A stretch of 64,000 nt of DNA, from positions 62,001-126,000 of the forward strand of contig NZ_JAOSZE010000031.1 in the NCBI RefSeq assembly GCF_025630775.1. Reading direction: 5' to 3'. Of the stretch, positions 42,065 through 51,789 are shown piece by piece. The notes under the pieces were generated by a model. That model was not told where the DNA came from and ran no database searches. It was given only the letters and a program-made list of their open reading frames with translations. The position numbers were made by a program, and so were the translations under genes. Within the stretch, counting starts at the first letter, position 1; each line of letters starts with the position of its first letter. The DNA is from Actinoplanes sp. KI2 (lineage in GTDB: Bacteria > Actinomycetota > Actinomycetes > Mycobacteriales > Micromonosporaceae).

Positions 42065-42844
42065 GTGGAATCGCATGCCCTCGTCGAGCAACGCGGACCG
42101 ATCCTGATCGTCACGATGAACCGTCCCGAGGTCCGCAACGCGCTCTCCGCCGAGATGATGGCCATCATGCGCGACGCCTTTGACCGGGTGGACAACGATC
42201 CGGACCTCCGGGTGTGCATCCTGACCGGGGCGGGCGGCGCGTTCTGCGCGGGCGCCGACCTGCGCGCGATGACCCGGTCGCACCCCGGCGACAGCTTCGA
42301 CGGCGCCGACCTCTCCCGGATCGACGCGCTCCTCAAGGGACGCCGCCTGACCAAGCCGCTGATCGCGGCCGTGGAGGGGCCGGCGGTCGCCGGCGGGACC
42401 GAGATCCTTCAGGCCACGGACGTACGCGTCGCCGCCGAGAGCGCTCGTTTCGCGGTCTCCGAGGCGCGCTGGGGTCTGTTCCCGCTGGGCGGTTCGGCGG
42501 TGCGGCTGGTGCGCCAGATCCCGTACACGATCGCGGCCGAGATGCTGCTGACCGGTCGCCAGCTGAGCGCGGCCGAGGCGCTTTCCGCGGGTCTGATCGG
42601 GCACGTGGTACCGGACGGGCAGGCCCTGACCAAGGCGCTCGAACTGGCCGAGGCGATCGCGGCGAACGGGCCGATCGCGGTGCAGGCCATCCTGCGGACG
42701 ATCCGGGAGACCGAGGGCCTGGCCGAGAACGACGCGTTCGCGGTCGAGTCGAAGATCGGCATGGCGGTGTTCCGGAGCGACGACGCCAAGGAGGGTCCGC
42801 GCGCCTTCATCGAGAAGCGCAGGCCCCAGTTCCGCGGTCGATAG
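42065..42844 (+). CDS. echA19: Side-chain enoyl-CoA hydratase EchA19
   Basis: A 259-residue crotonase, divergent from fadD19 as in M. tuberculosis (Rv3516). Oxyanion-hole motifs GAFCAGADLRAM and GPAVAGGTEIL, and catalytic Glu region SEARWGLFPLGGSAVRL, are intact. It hydrates the steroid C24-oyl enoyl-CoA in side-chain beta-oxidation. GTG 42065 follows GGAGGAG. The stop codon TAG forms the first three bases of the next KstR operator. Confidence 0.9.
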   Translation: MESHALVEQRGPILIVTMNRPEVRNALSAEMMAIMRDAFDRVDNDPDLRVCILTGAGGAFCAGADLRAMTRSHPGDSFDGADLSRIDALLKGRRLTKPLIAAVEGPAVAGGTEILQATDVRVAAESARFAVSEARWGLFPLGGSAVRLVRQIPYTIAAEMLLTGRQLSAAEALSAGLIGHVVPDGQALTKALELAEAIAANGPIAVQAILRTIRETEGLAENDAFAVESKIGMAVFRSDDAKEGPRAFIEKRRPQFRGR

Positions 42845-42855
42845 AACTCGTTCTA
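42842..42855. promoter_or_regulatory. KstR operator overlapping the echA19 stop codon
   Basis: TAGAACTCGTTCTA fully matches the consensus; its TAG is the echA19 stop. It precedes a second site at 42898 by 56 bases, so the Rv3521-like operon has a double operator. Confidence 0.8.
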
Positions 42856-42897
42856 GTTGCTCGGATGCGGCTGCGCGACCCGCTTGCCGCGGGAAGT

Positions 42898-42911
42898 TAG
42901 AACGTGTTTCA
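42898..42911. promoter_or_regulatory. KstR operator of the Rv3521-ltp4-ltp3 operon
   Basis: TAGAACGTGTTTCA fully matches TnnAACnnGTTnnA and ends nine bases before GTG 42921. Confidence 0.8.
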
Positions 42912-42920
42912 CTGGCGTAC

Positions 42921-43868
42921 GTGGACACCGTGCTCGCTGCCCCGCTGGAGATCGGCTTCGACTACACCCGCTCGCTCGGCCCGGTCCTGGGCCGGTTCAT
43001 GACCGGCCTGCGCGACCGCCGGGTGCTCGGCAGCCGCACCGCGGACGGGCGGATCCACGTGCCCCCGCTCGAGTACGACCCGGCCACCCACGCGCCGGTG
43101 ACCGAGCTGGTGGACGTCCGGCCGACCGGCACGGTGGTCAGCTGGACCTGGACCGACCGGCCGCTCGACGGGCAGCCGCTGGATCGGCCGTTCGGCTGGG
43201 CGCTGATCCGCCTCGACGGGGCGGACACCGCTCTGCTGCACGCCGTCGACGCCGGCGCGCGCGAGCGGATGCGCACCGGAATGCGGGTCCGGATCCGCTG
43301 GGCCGCATCCCGGGTCGGGCACATCCGCGACATCGAGTGCTTCTCGCTGCTGGACGCGCCGGAACCCGACGCCGAAACGATCGCCGGCGATCCCGTGACG
43401 GTCATGACGACACCGGTCCGGCTCGCGTACACGCACACCACCTCGCCCGAAGAGGGTCGCTACCTGCGGGCGCTGGCCGAGGGCCGGCTGCTCGGGCAGC
43501 GCTGCCCGGTGTGCCGCAAGGTGTACGTGCCGCCGCGGGTCTGCCCGGCCGACGGGGTGCCGACCGAGGAGGAGGTCACCGTACGCGATCACGGCACGGT
43601 GACCACGTTCTGCGTCGTGAACGTGCCGTTCGCCGGGCAGCGGCTGGAACCGCCGTACGTGGTCGCCCAGATCCTGTTGGACGGCGCCGACATACCGATC
43701 CCCCATCTGATCCTCGGCCTGCCCGCCGACGAGGTGCGGATGGGCATGCGGGTGGCGGCGGTCTGGCGCGACCGGGCCGAATGGACCACCAGCCCGACGA
43801 ACATCGCGCACTTCCTGCCGACCGGCGAACCGGACGCGCCCTACGAGTCGTACGAGGACCACTTGTGA
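42921..43868 (+). CDS. Double OB-fold (DUF35) partner protein, Rv3521-like
   Basis: A 315-residue protein with two DUF35-type OB-fold halves: residues about 30-150 (RRVLGSRTADGRIHVPPLEY, TGTVVSWTW, GWALIRLDGADTALLHAVD) and about 185-310 (GQRCPVCRKVYVPPRVCP with a C-x2-C zinc-ribbon remnant, HGTVTTFCVVNVPFAGQ, AQILLDGADIPIPHLI). The ending EPDAPYESYEDHL matches Rv3521. DUF35 proteins bind the acyl-CoA tail and activate SCP-x-type thiolases/aldolases, here the two Ltp proteins that follow. ChsH2, which has a MaoC half, is excluded. Likely leaderless after the operator. Confidence 0.88.
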   Translation: MDTVLAAPLEIGFDYTRSLGPVLGRFMTGLRDRRVLGSRTADGRIHVPPLEYDPATHAPVTELVDVRPTGTVVSWTWTDRPLDGQPLDRPFGWALIRLDGADTALLHAVDAGARERMRTGMRVRIRWAASRVGHIRDIECFSLLDAPEPDAETIAGDPVTVMTTPVRLAYTHTTSPEEGRYLRALAEGRLLGQRCPVCRKVYVPPRVCPADGVPTEEEVTVRDHGTVTTFCVVNVPFAGQRLEPPYVVAQILLDGADIPIPHLILGLPADEVRMGMRVAAVWRDRAEWTTSPTNIAHFLPTGEPDAPYESYEDHL

Positions 43869-44919
43869 GCGAGACTGTCGCCGTCATCGGCTTCGCCCAG
43901 GCGCCCAACCGTCCGTCCGCGGGAACCACCAGCGGCGTCGAGACGCTCGTGCCGGTCTTCCGCGAGGCCCTCGCCGCGGCCGCGCTCGACCGGCGGGACG
44001 TCGACTTCTGGTGCTCCGGCTCCTCCGACTACCTCGCCGGGCGGGCGTTCTCGTTCGTGAACGCGGTCGACGCGATCGGCGCGTACCCGCCGATCTGTGA
44101 GTCGCATGTGGAGATGGACGCGGCGTGGGCCTTCTACGAGGCGTACGTGAAGATCCTGGCCGGCGAGGCGGAGACCGCGCTGGTGTACGGGTTCGGCAAG
44201 TCCTCGGCCGGCCTGCTGCGCCGGGTGCTGGCGCTGCAGCTCGACCCGTACGTGACCGCGCCGCTCTGGCCCGACTCGGTGAGCGTCGCCGCGCTGCAGG
44301 CCCGGCTCGCGCTGGACGCCGGGCTCGTCACCGAGCGGGCGATGGCCGAGGTGGCGGCGCGCAGCCGGGCCGACGCGACCACCAACCCGTACGCGCGGGT
44401 GTCCGGGAACGCCGATCCGAGCGACCTGCTGGCCGCGCCGTACGTGTCCGACCCGTTGCGCGCCCACGACTGCGCGCCGGTCTCGGACGGCGCGGCCGCG
44501 CTGGTCCTCGCCGGCGGTGAGCGCGCCCGGCGGCACCGCGAGCGGCCGGCCTGGATCACCGGCGTCGCCCACCGGATCGATCCGCCGGGTCTCGGCGAGC
44601 GCGACCTCACCGCGGTGCCCTCGGCGGCGGCCGCGGCCGAGGCGGCGGGCCTGCCGGACGACCTGGACGTGGCCGAGCTGCATGCCCCGTTCACACATCA
44701 GGAGCTGCTGCTGCGCGCGGCGCTCGGGCTGGGCGACCGGGTGCGGATCAACCCGTCCGGCGGCGCGCTGTGCGGCAACCCGATGTTCTCGGCCGGCCTG
44801 GCCCGGATCGGCGTCGCCGCCGAACAGGTCATGTCCGGGCGGGCGCGCACGGCGGCCGGGCACGCCACGAGCGGCCCGGCCCTGCAACAGAACCTGATCT
44901 GCGTGCTGGAGGCGGAGTC

Positions 44920-44923
<4 letters not shown>
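43865..44923 (+). CDS. ltp4: Thiolase-fold lipid-transfer-type protein Ltp4-like (Rv3522)
   Basis: A 352-residue thiolase-superfamily protein of the SCP-x/Ltp group. AVIGFAQAPNRPSAG begins the fold; SHVEMDAAWAFYEAYVKILAGEAETALVYG, CAPVSDGAAALVLAGGE and NPSGGALCGNPMFSAGLARIG follow. The usual nucleophilic Cys is not obvious, as in aldolase-type Ltp proteins, so retro-aldol or scaffold function is possible. GTG start overlaps the previous stop by 4 bp and the stop overlaps the ltp3 GTG, giving a three-gene translational unit equal to Rv3521-3522-3523. Confidence 0.85.
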
Positions 44924-46054
<1,131 letters not shown>

Positions 46055-46083
<29 letters not shown>

Positions 46084-47287
46084 TGCTGTTGAGCCAGCCC
46101 GAGCGCAACCGCTCGGGCTCGCCGGCCAGGGCGATCTCCGGCATGTGGTCGGCGATCGCGTTGAAGATCAGGTCGATCTCCAGGCGGGCGAGGTTCGCGC
46201 CGAGGCAGAAGTGCGCGCCGCTGCCGCCGAAGCCCAGATGCGGGTTGGGGCTGCGGGTGATGTCGAAGCGCTCGGGGTGGTCGAAGACCTGCTCGTCGAA
46301 GTTCGCCGAGCCGTAGAAGAGCGCGACCCGCTCTCCCTTCCTGATCTGCTGACCGCCGAGCTCGGTGTCGCGGGTCGCGGTGCGCTGGAAGACGTTCACC
46401 GGGGTGCCCCAGCGGACGATCTCGTCGACCGCGGTGCGCGGGCGGGTCGCCTTGAACGCCGCCCACTGGTCGGGGTGCTGGAGCATGGCGAGCATCCCGT
46501 GCGAGATCGCGTTGCGGGTCGTCTCGTTGCCGGCCACCGCCAGGATCAGCACGAAGAACCCGAACTCGTCGGCGGACAGGTGCTCCCCGCCGATCTCGGC
46601 CTTCACCAGCGTGGTGACGATGTCGTCGCGGGGGCACTCCTGCCGCTCCTCGGCCATCTTCATCGCGTAGCCGAGCAGCTCCATCGCCGGCTCGAGCGGG
46701 TCGCCGGCGGCGCTGTACTCCGGGTCGTCGTAGCCGATCATCGCGTTCGACCAGTCGAAGACGTCCTTCCGATCGCTCTGCGGCACGCCGAGCAGCTCGG
46801 CGATCGCCTGCAGGGGCAGCTCGCAGGCGACCTCGGTGACGAAGTCGCCGACGTCCGACGTGTTCGCCTCGGCGACGATCCGCTCGGCGCGCTCGTTGAG
46901 GGCGGTGCGCAGGCTGTTGATCGCCCGCGGGGTGAAGCCGCGGGACACGATCGCGCGCTGCTGGGTGTGCTGCGGGGGGTCCATGTTGAGCAGCACGTAC
47001 CGCTGCATCTCGATGCGGTCTCGGGGCATGTCGGCCTGGAACCGGACGATCGCCGTGTTTTCCCAGCTCGACCACGTGTCGCTGTCGCGCGACACGGCCA
47101 TCACGTCGGCGTGCCGGGTCACCGCCCAGTACCCGTCGTCGTCGAAGCCGGCGCTGCCGCGCCGCTGCGGGATCCACCAGACCGGGGCGTTGCGCCGCAT
47201 CTCGGCGAACTCGGCGTGCGGGATGCCGCGGACGCAGATCTCGGGATCGGTGAAGTCAAAACCGGTGGGGATGCGGGGCTCGGCCAC
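46055..47287 (-). CDS. cyp125: Steroid C26 monooxygenase CYP125
   Basis: A 410-residue cytochrome P450 that hydroxylates and oxidises the terminal side-chain carbon of cholesterol/cholestenone, the first side-chain step. I-helix LAVAGNETTRNAISHG with oxygen-activating residues, E-x-x-R-type DEIVRWGTPV region, and heme loop LGFGGSGAHFCLGANLARLE with the Cys ligand are present; RGIPHAEFAEMRRNAPVWWIPQ is CYP125-like. GTG 47287 has AGGAGG just upstream, so longer N-terminal readings are unlikely. It is divergent from fadA5 with KstR-type sites on both sides of the intergenic region. Confidence 0.92.
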
Positions 47288-47299
47288 GACTCCTCCTAC

Positions 47300-47313
47300 G
47301 GGAACAGGTTCTA
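47300..47313. promoter_or_regulatory. KstR-type site upstream of cyp125
   Basis: GGGAACAGGTTCTA matches TnnAACnnGTTnnA except the first base; it ends 13 bases from the cyp125 GTG and overlaps the start of its ribosome site region. Confidence 0.65.
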
Positions 47314-47366
47314 CCGATTCAAGCACGGGCAGCGCTCCCAGTGGTATGCCTATTGTGCTTTTATAT

Positions 47367-47380
47367 AGGAACACGTTCTA
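47367..47380. promoter_or_regulatory. KstR-type site upstream of fadA5
   Basis: AGGAACACGTTCTA matches the consensus except the first base. It follows an AT-rich stretch with TATATA (47362-47367), a likely -10 element, so bound repressor would cover the start of transcription. Confidence 0.65.
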
Positions 47381-47407
47381 GATTCTTACGTCGTGCGGGA
47401 GGCCGTT

Positions 47408-48523
47408 GTGGGCGTGCCGGTGATCGTCGACGCCGTTCGCACGCCGATCGGGCGCCGTCGTGGCGCACTGGCTGGCCTGCACCCGGCCGAGCTGCTGGGC
47501 GCGGCGCAACGGGGGTTGCTCGACCGCGCGGGGATCGACCCGGGCGAGGTCGAACAGGCGATCGGCGGGTGTGTCACGCAGGGCGGGGAGCAATCCAACA
47601 ACATCACCCGTACGGCGTGGCTGCACGCCGGACTGCCGTACGCGACCGGCTGCGCGACGCTCGACGCCCAGTGCGGGTCGGCGCAGCACGCCACGCATCT
47701 GATCGCCGGGCTGATCGCGGCCGACGCCATCGAGACCGGGGTCGCCTGCGGCGTCGAGTCGATGAGCCGCGTGCCGTTGCGGGCCAACCTCGGCGAGGCC
47801 GGGCTGCCCCGCCCGTCGTCGTGGGAGATCGACCTGCCCAACCAGTACGTGGCGGCCGAGCGGATCGCGACCCGGCGCGGGTTGACCCGGCGCGATCTCG
47901 ACGGGTTCGGGGTGCGCTCACAGGCCAACGCGGCGCGGGCCTGGCGGGACGGGCGCTTCGAGCGGGAGGTCATTCCGATCGGAACCGTGGACCGGGACGA
48001 AGGGCTGCGGGAGACCACGCTGGAGGGGCTGGCCGGGCTGCGTCCCGTTCTGGAGGACGGCAGGCACACGGCGGGCACCTCGTCGCAGATCTCCGACGGC
48101 GCGGCCGCGCTGCTGCTGATGGACGCCGAACATGCCCGGCGGCTGGGGATGCGACCACGGGCCCGGATCCTGGCGCAATGCCTGATCGGGGCGGAGCCGT
48201 ACTACCACCTCGACGGGCCGATCGCGGCCACCGACCGGGTGCTGGCCCGCACCGGGATGAAGATCGAGGACATCGACGTGGTCGAGGTCAACGAGGCGTT
48301 CGCCAGCGTGGTGCTGTCCTGGCTGTCGGTGCATCAGGCCGATCCCGATCGGGTCAACGTGAACGGCGGGGCGATCGCGCTGGGTCATCCGGTGGGAAGC
48401 ACCGGGGCGCGGCTGCTCTGCACGGCGCTGCACGAGCTGGAGCGGTCCGACGGGCGGACGGCGCTGGTCACCATGTGTGCCGGCGGGGCGATGTCCACGG
48501 CGACCATCATCGAGCGGATGTGA
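47408..48523 (+). CDS. fadA5: Side-chain thiolase FadA5
   Basis: A 371-residue thiolase matching Rv3546 over its length: PVIVDAVRTPIGRRRGALAGLHPAELLGA, GGCVTQGGEQSNNITRTAWL, active Cys in LDAQCGSAQHATHLIAGLIAA, ACGVESMSRV, AEPYYHLDGPIAATDRVLARTGMKI, GHPVGSTG His and TMCAGGAMSTATIIERM. It releases acetyl- and propionyl-CoA from the steroid side chain. GTG 47408 follows GGGAGG at 47396-47401; an earlier in-frame GTG (47393) has no such site. The stop region overlaps the flippase gene by 17 bases. Confidence 0.93.
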   Translation: MGVPVIVDAVRTPIGRRRGALAGLHPAELLGAAQRGLLDRAGIDPGEVEQAIGGCVTQGGEQSNNITRTAWLHAGLPYATGCATLDAQCGSAQHATHLIAGLIAADAIETGVACGVESMSRVPLRANLGEAGLPRPSSWEIDLPNQYVAAERIATRRGLTRRDLDGFGVRSQANAARAWRDGRFEREVIPIGTVDRDEGLRETTLEGLAGLRPVLEDGRHTAGTSSQISDGAAALLLMDAEHARRLGMRPRARILAQCLIGAEPYYHLDGPIAATDRVLARTGMKIEDIDVVEVNEAFASVVLSWLSVHQADPDRVNVNGGAIALGHPVGSTGARLLCTALHELERSDGRTALVTMCAGGAMSTATIIERM

Positions 48524-49754
48524 ACGGTTTCCGGCGCACGCTCAGGGCGGCCGTGGTGAGCACGCTCAGGGCGGCCGCGCCGACGGAGCAGGCGAGCAGG
48601 TGGGCCACGGTGGCCGGGCGGACGGCGGCGACCACCGCGACCAGCACGGCCAGCGAGGCCCAGACGCCGGCGGCGGGTCGCTGCGCGCCGGCCGCCAGCA
48701 GGGCGTTGACCAGCAGGACGGTGACCGCGTACAGGGCGCCCACCAGGACGAAGTACGGGGCCAGGTGGGCGAGGGCGGCGTATCGGGTGCCGCCCACTGC
48801 GGTCACCACGAGGTGGCCGGCCACCGCGACGCCGGTGATCAGGACGGCGCCGACGCCGGCCACCAGCGCCAGGCCGATTCGCCGGGCGGGGCCGCCGCGC
48901 ACCAGCCTGGGCAGGGCGACGATGGTGACCACCTGCGGGGCCCAGATCGCGGCCCTGGTCAGGACGGCGCCCACCGCGTACGCGCCGGACTCGCCCGGCG
49001 GCAGCAGCCGGCGGGCCAGGATGAGATCGGCGTAGGAGGCCACGAGAATGGCCAGCGACGCGCTCGCCGCCGTGAACACCGCCCGCCCGCGCAGTTCGGC
49101 GCCGGGCGGGACGGACGGCGCCGCGTCCGCCCCGCCCGGCACCGGGTCTGCCGCGCGGTCCGCTGACGTGCGTGGCAGCCGGGACAGTGCCGGCGGCAGC
49201 AGCCAGGCGACCGCCGCGGCGAGCGCGAACGTGCCGGTCAATCCGAAGCCCGCGGCCAGGCCGATCAGGACTCCGGCGTACCTGCCGAGGGCCAGCAGCA
49301 CCGTGCCGGCGGCCAGCCGGCCGAAGCGCTCACTGCCCTGGAGGAGACCGAGCGGCCAACCGGCCAGCACCGCGGGCACGGTCATCGCGGCGAGCAGCGG
49401 GGGCAGCGCCACCGGCAGGCTGAGCGCGGCGGCCAGCACCGGCGTGGCCGGCAGCAGCGCTCCCCCGCAGACGAGCGCACATCGCCAGGACTGCCGGGCC
49501 GCCGCAACCGGGGCGCCGGAGCGGGCGGTGGCGACCGCCACCGCGGTCTGCAGCCCCACGCCGGGCATCGTCGCGATCGCCACCAGCGCCAGCGCGGCGG
49601 CCAGCGCACCCAGGTCGGCGGGGGCGAGTCGGCGGGCGGCGAGCACGGGCGGCAGGTACGCCAGAAGGTTGGCCGCCGCGGTGGCCGCCGTGACGGCGAG
49701 ACCCGCGCGGCCGAGAGTGGCGAGGGAGCCGCGGGTGCCGGGCGAATCGTCCAC
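48507..49754 (-). CDS. Polysaccharide/lipid-carrier flippase-like membrane protein
   Basis: A 415-residue protein with about 12 hydrophobic helices, starting AGLAVTAATAAANLLAYLPPVLAARRLAPADLGALAAALALVAI, the pattern of Wzx/MOP-superfamily exporters (helix, then L-G-A/L-A motif after ARRL). A long hydrophilic loop (about 195-225) is Pro/Asp/Ala-rich. GTG 49754 has GGAGG four bases upstream. It starts the envelope gene block and faces the GT-C-like gene back to back, with start codons two bases apart. Confidence 0.8.
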   Translation of the reverse strand: MDDSPGTRGSLATLGRAGLAVTAATAAANLLAYLPPVLAARRLAPADLGALAAALALVAIATMPGVGLQTAVAVATARSGAPVAAARQSWRCALVCGGALLPATPVLAAALSLPVALPPLLAAMTVPAVLAGWPLGLLQGSERFGRLAAGTVLLALGRYAGVLIGLAAGFGLTGTFALAAAVAWLLPPALSRLPRTSADRAADPVPGGADAAPSVPPGAELRGRAVFTAASASLAILVASYADLILARRLLPPGESGAYAVGAVLTRAAIWAPQVVTIVALPRLVRGGPARRIGLALVAGVGAVLITGVAVAGHLVVTAVGGTRYAALAHLAPYFVLVGALYAVTVLLVNALLAAGAQRPAAGVWASLAVLVAVVAAVRPATVAHLLACSVGAAALSVLTTAALSVRRKPFTSAR

Positions 49755-49755
49755 T

Positions 49756-51540
49756 GTGCCTCCGGAAGGTGCCGACAGGGTAACCGGCCGGACGGCGCCG
49801 CGGCAGCATCCGCTTCCGATCGCCGCATCGGGCCGCCGGGATCGGCTGCTCCTCTACGGCTGCGCCGCGATCGTGGTCGTCGTGGTGCTGGCGCCGCTGG
49901 CCCGCGCCGGGTACGCGCTGCGCTCCGACATGGTGTTCGTGCCCCGGCAGCCACTGCGGTGGGACCTGCTGGCGCCGGCCGACACGCTGCCCCGGGCGGT
50001 GCCCCAGGACGCGTTGGTGAGCCTGTCCGCGCTGGTCGCGCCCGGGTGGCTGGTGCAGCGGGTGGTGCTGGCGGCCCTTCTCGCGGCGGCGGCGATCGGG
50101 GCGGGCCGGCTCGTTCCGGCGCGGCACGGCTGGACCCGGGTGGTCGCGGCGATCGGTTACGCATGGACGCCCTATCTCGCCGAGCGTCTGTTGATCGGGC
50201 AATGGGGGCTGCTGCTCTGCTATGCCGCGATGCCGTGGCTGATCCGGGCGGCCCGCGACGTCCGGCTGGGCCGGCCGCGCGCGGGCGCCCGGGTCGTGCT
50301 GGCGGCCGCCTGCGCGGCGGTGACTCCGACCGGCGGGCTCATCGCGCTGGTCACCACCGTCGTCCTCGCTCGTCCGGCCGGGTCATCCCCCCTGGGCCCG
50401 GCCGGGCCCCATCGGCGGGGGTGGGGCCTCGCGGTGACGGTGGTCGCGTTGAACGCGCCGTGGCTTCTGGTTGCGGTCAGTTCCCGAGCGTCCACGGTGT
50501 CCGATCCGGGGGCGACGAGCGCGTTCGCGGCCCGGAGCGAGAACTGGGGTGGTGTGCCTGCCGCGCTGGCCGGCACGGGGGGAATCTGGAACGCCGCGGC
50601 CGTGCCGGGCAGCCGGTCCGGCCCGCTGGTTCCGCTGATCACGGCCGGACTGCTCGTGGTGGCCGGGTGCGGCTTCGGGACCCTGCGGCGGCGCTGGGCC
50701 GAGGGCACCGCGACCCGCTTGGCCTGGCTCGCGGGCGGGAGCCTGCTGCTGTCCGCGGCCGGCGCGCTGCCCGGCGCGTCCGGCGCCGTGCGGGCGGCGG
50801 TCGATCTGATACCGGGCGCGGGGTTGCTGCGGGACGGACAGAAGTTCCTCATCCCGTACGCAATCTGCCTGGTTCTTTGTGTCGCGCTCGGTGCGGAGCG
50901 GATCGCCGATCGGGTGCCGGGCGTGGGCGGGCGTCTCGTGCTGGCCGGCTTCGCGCTGCTGCCGGTGCTGGCGCTGCCCGATCTGGCGTGGGGCGTGGGC
51001 GGACGGTTGCGGCCGGTCGAGTACCCGGCGGAGTGGGCGACCGTGGCCGCCGTGGTGCGAGCCGATCCGGGGCCGGTGGTGTCGCTGCCGATGTCGGCCT
51101 ATCGGGCCTATTCGTGGAACCCGGGGGCGGTCGTGTACGACCCGGCGGGCCGGTACCTGCCGGCACCGGTGGTGGCCGACGACCGGTTGCGGGTGGGCGA
51201 GACCGTGATCGGCGGCGAGAGTGGCGCGGCGGCGGCGATCCGGGGGCGACTCGAGGAGGGGCGCTCGGTCGCGGATGGGCGCGTGCGCTGGGTGCTCGTG
51301 CAGCGGGGCAGCGGCGGGAGCGTGCCGGCGGCGGCGCTGGGCGGGCTCACCCTGGTCCACAGCGGACCAGGGCTGGCGTTGTATCGCAATCCCGGCTACG
51401 CCGCGCCGGGCGGGTTCTCGGTGTGGGGGCTGATGGGTTATCCGCTGGCCGGCTCGGTGGTCGTGGTCGCCGGGTGGCGGCGTTTCGCGCGTTCGAGATC
51501 GATGCGAAGGAGGCAGGGATGGGCACGTTCAAGGCTCTGA
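49756..51540 (+). CDS. Polytopic membrane protein, probable GT-C-type glycosyltransferase
   Basis: A 594-residue integral membrane protein with 10 or more hydrophobic helices (LLLYGCAAIVVVVVLAPLA, VVLAALLAAAAIGAG and others) and a C-terminal outer part around EWATVAAVVRADPGPVVSLPMS, a pattern seen in AftD/EmbC-like and DUF2079-type enzymes that use polyprenyl-phosphate sugars. The start is uncertain: the only in-frame initiation codon is GTG 49756, with no ribosome site. It overlaps the small DUF2613-like gene by 22 bases, so they form an operon. The family cannot be fixed by eye. Confidence 0.65.
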   Translation: MPPEGADRVTGRTAPRQHPLPIAASGRRDRLLLYGCAAIVVVVVLAPLARAGYALRSDMVFVPRQPLRWDLLAPADTLPRAVPQDALVSLSALVAPGWLVQRVVLAALLAAAAIGAGRLVPARHGWTRVVAAIGYAWTPYLAERLLIGQWGLLLCYAAMPWLIRAARDVRLGRPRAGARVVLAAACAAVTPTGGLIALVTTVVLARPAGSSPLGPAGPHRRGWGLAVTVVALNAPWLLVAVSSRASTVSDPGATSAFAARSENWGGVPAALAGTGGIWNAAAVPGSRSGPLVPLITAGLLVVAGCGFGTLRRRWAEGTATRLAWLAGGSLLLSAAGALPGASGAVRAAVDLIPGAGLLRDGQKFLIPYAICLVLCVALGAERIADRVPGVGGRLVLAGFALLPVLALPDLAWGVGGRLRPVEYPAEWATVAAVVRADPGPVVSLPMSAYRAYSWNPGAVVYDPAGRYLPAPVVADDRLRVGETVIGGESGAAAAIRGRLEEGRSVADGRVRWVLVQRGSGGSVPAAALGGLTLVHSGPGLALYRNPGYAAPGGFSVWGLMGYPLAGSVVVVAGWRRFARSRSMRRRQGWARSRL

Positions 51541-51722
51541 TGGTCGCCGCCGTGGTCGGCGTGCTGCTCGCGGTCGTCGGGGTGGCGGCGGCGATGGCCG
51601 CGCTCAACCCGTCGGCGAACGAGGTGGCGACCGAGATGGCCAACGAGGCGAACGCCAACGGCCTCGGCGGCAAGGCGGCGGCCGATCCGCTCGACCCGCC
51701 GAACTTCTACGGCGCCCGCTGA
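51519..51722 (+). CDS. Small single-pass membrane protein, DUF2613-like
   Basis: A 67-residue protein: short N-terminus, one membrane segment (LMVAAVVGVLLAVVGVAAAM, about 7-26), then a polar segment ending DPLDPPNFYGAR. AGGAGG sits at the right distance from ATG 51519. The size, single TM and Y-G-x-R ending recall actinobacterial DUF2613 proteins, an assignment from memory. It overlaps the preceding membrane protein gene, which suggests a shared complex. Its last codons are part of a 29-base direct repeat. Confidence 0.7.
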   Translation: MGTFKALMVAAVVGVLLAVVGVAAAMAALNPSANEVATEMANEANANGLGGKAAADPLDPPNFYGAR

Positions 51723-51789
51723 TCGGCCGCTTCACGGCGTCCACTCGTCGGCGCTTGATGGGCGCCCGCTGGTCGGTCGCTTCACGGCG
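51711..51789. repeat. 29-bp direct repeat across the DUF2613-like stop codon
   Basis: The segment at 51711-51739 (GGCGCCCGCTGATCGGCCGC and nine more bases) recurs at 51761-51789 with two mismatches. The first copy contains the last codons and stop of the small gene; the second contains the stop of the GT4 gene on the other strand. Confidence 0.9.

Noticed and set aside
42921..43868. ChsH2 (MaoC-DUF35) for side-chain hydration
   Set aside because: Both halves look like DUF35 OB-folds and no MaoC hot-dog motif is seen; next to ltp4-ltp3 it fits Rv3521.
47288..47374. N-terminal extension of CYP125 to 47374
   Set aside because: The extension would be coded through two KstR-type sites and upstream of a strong AGGAGG placed for GTG 47287.
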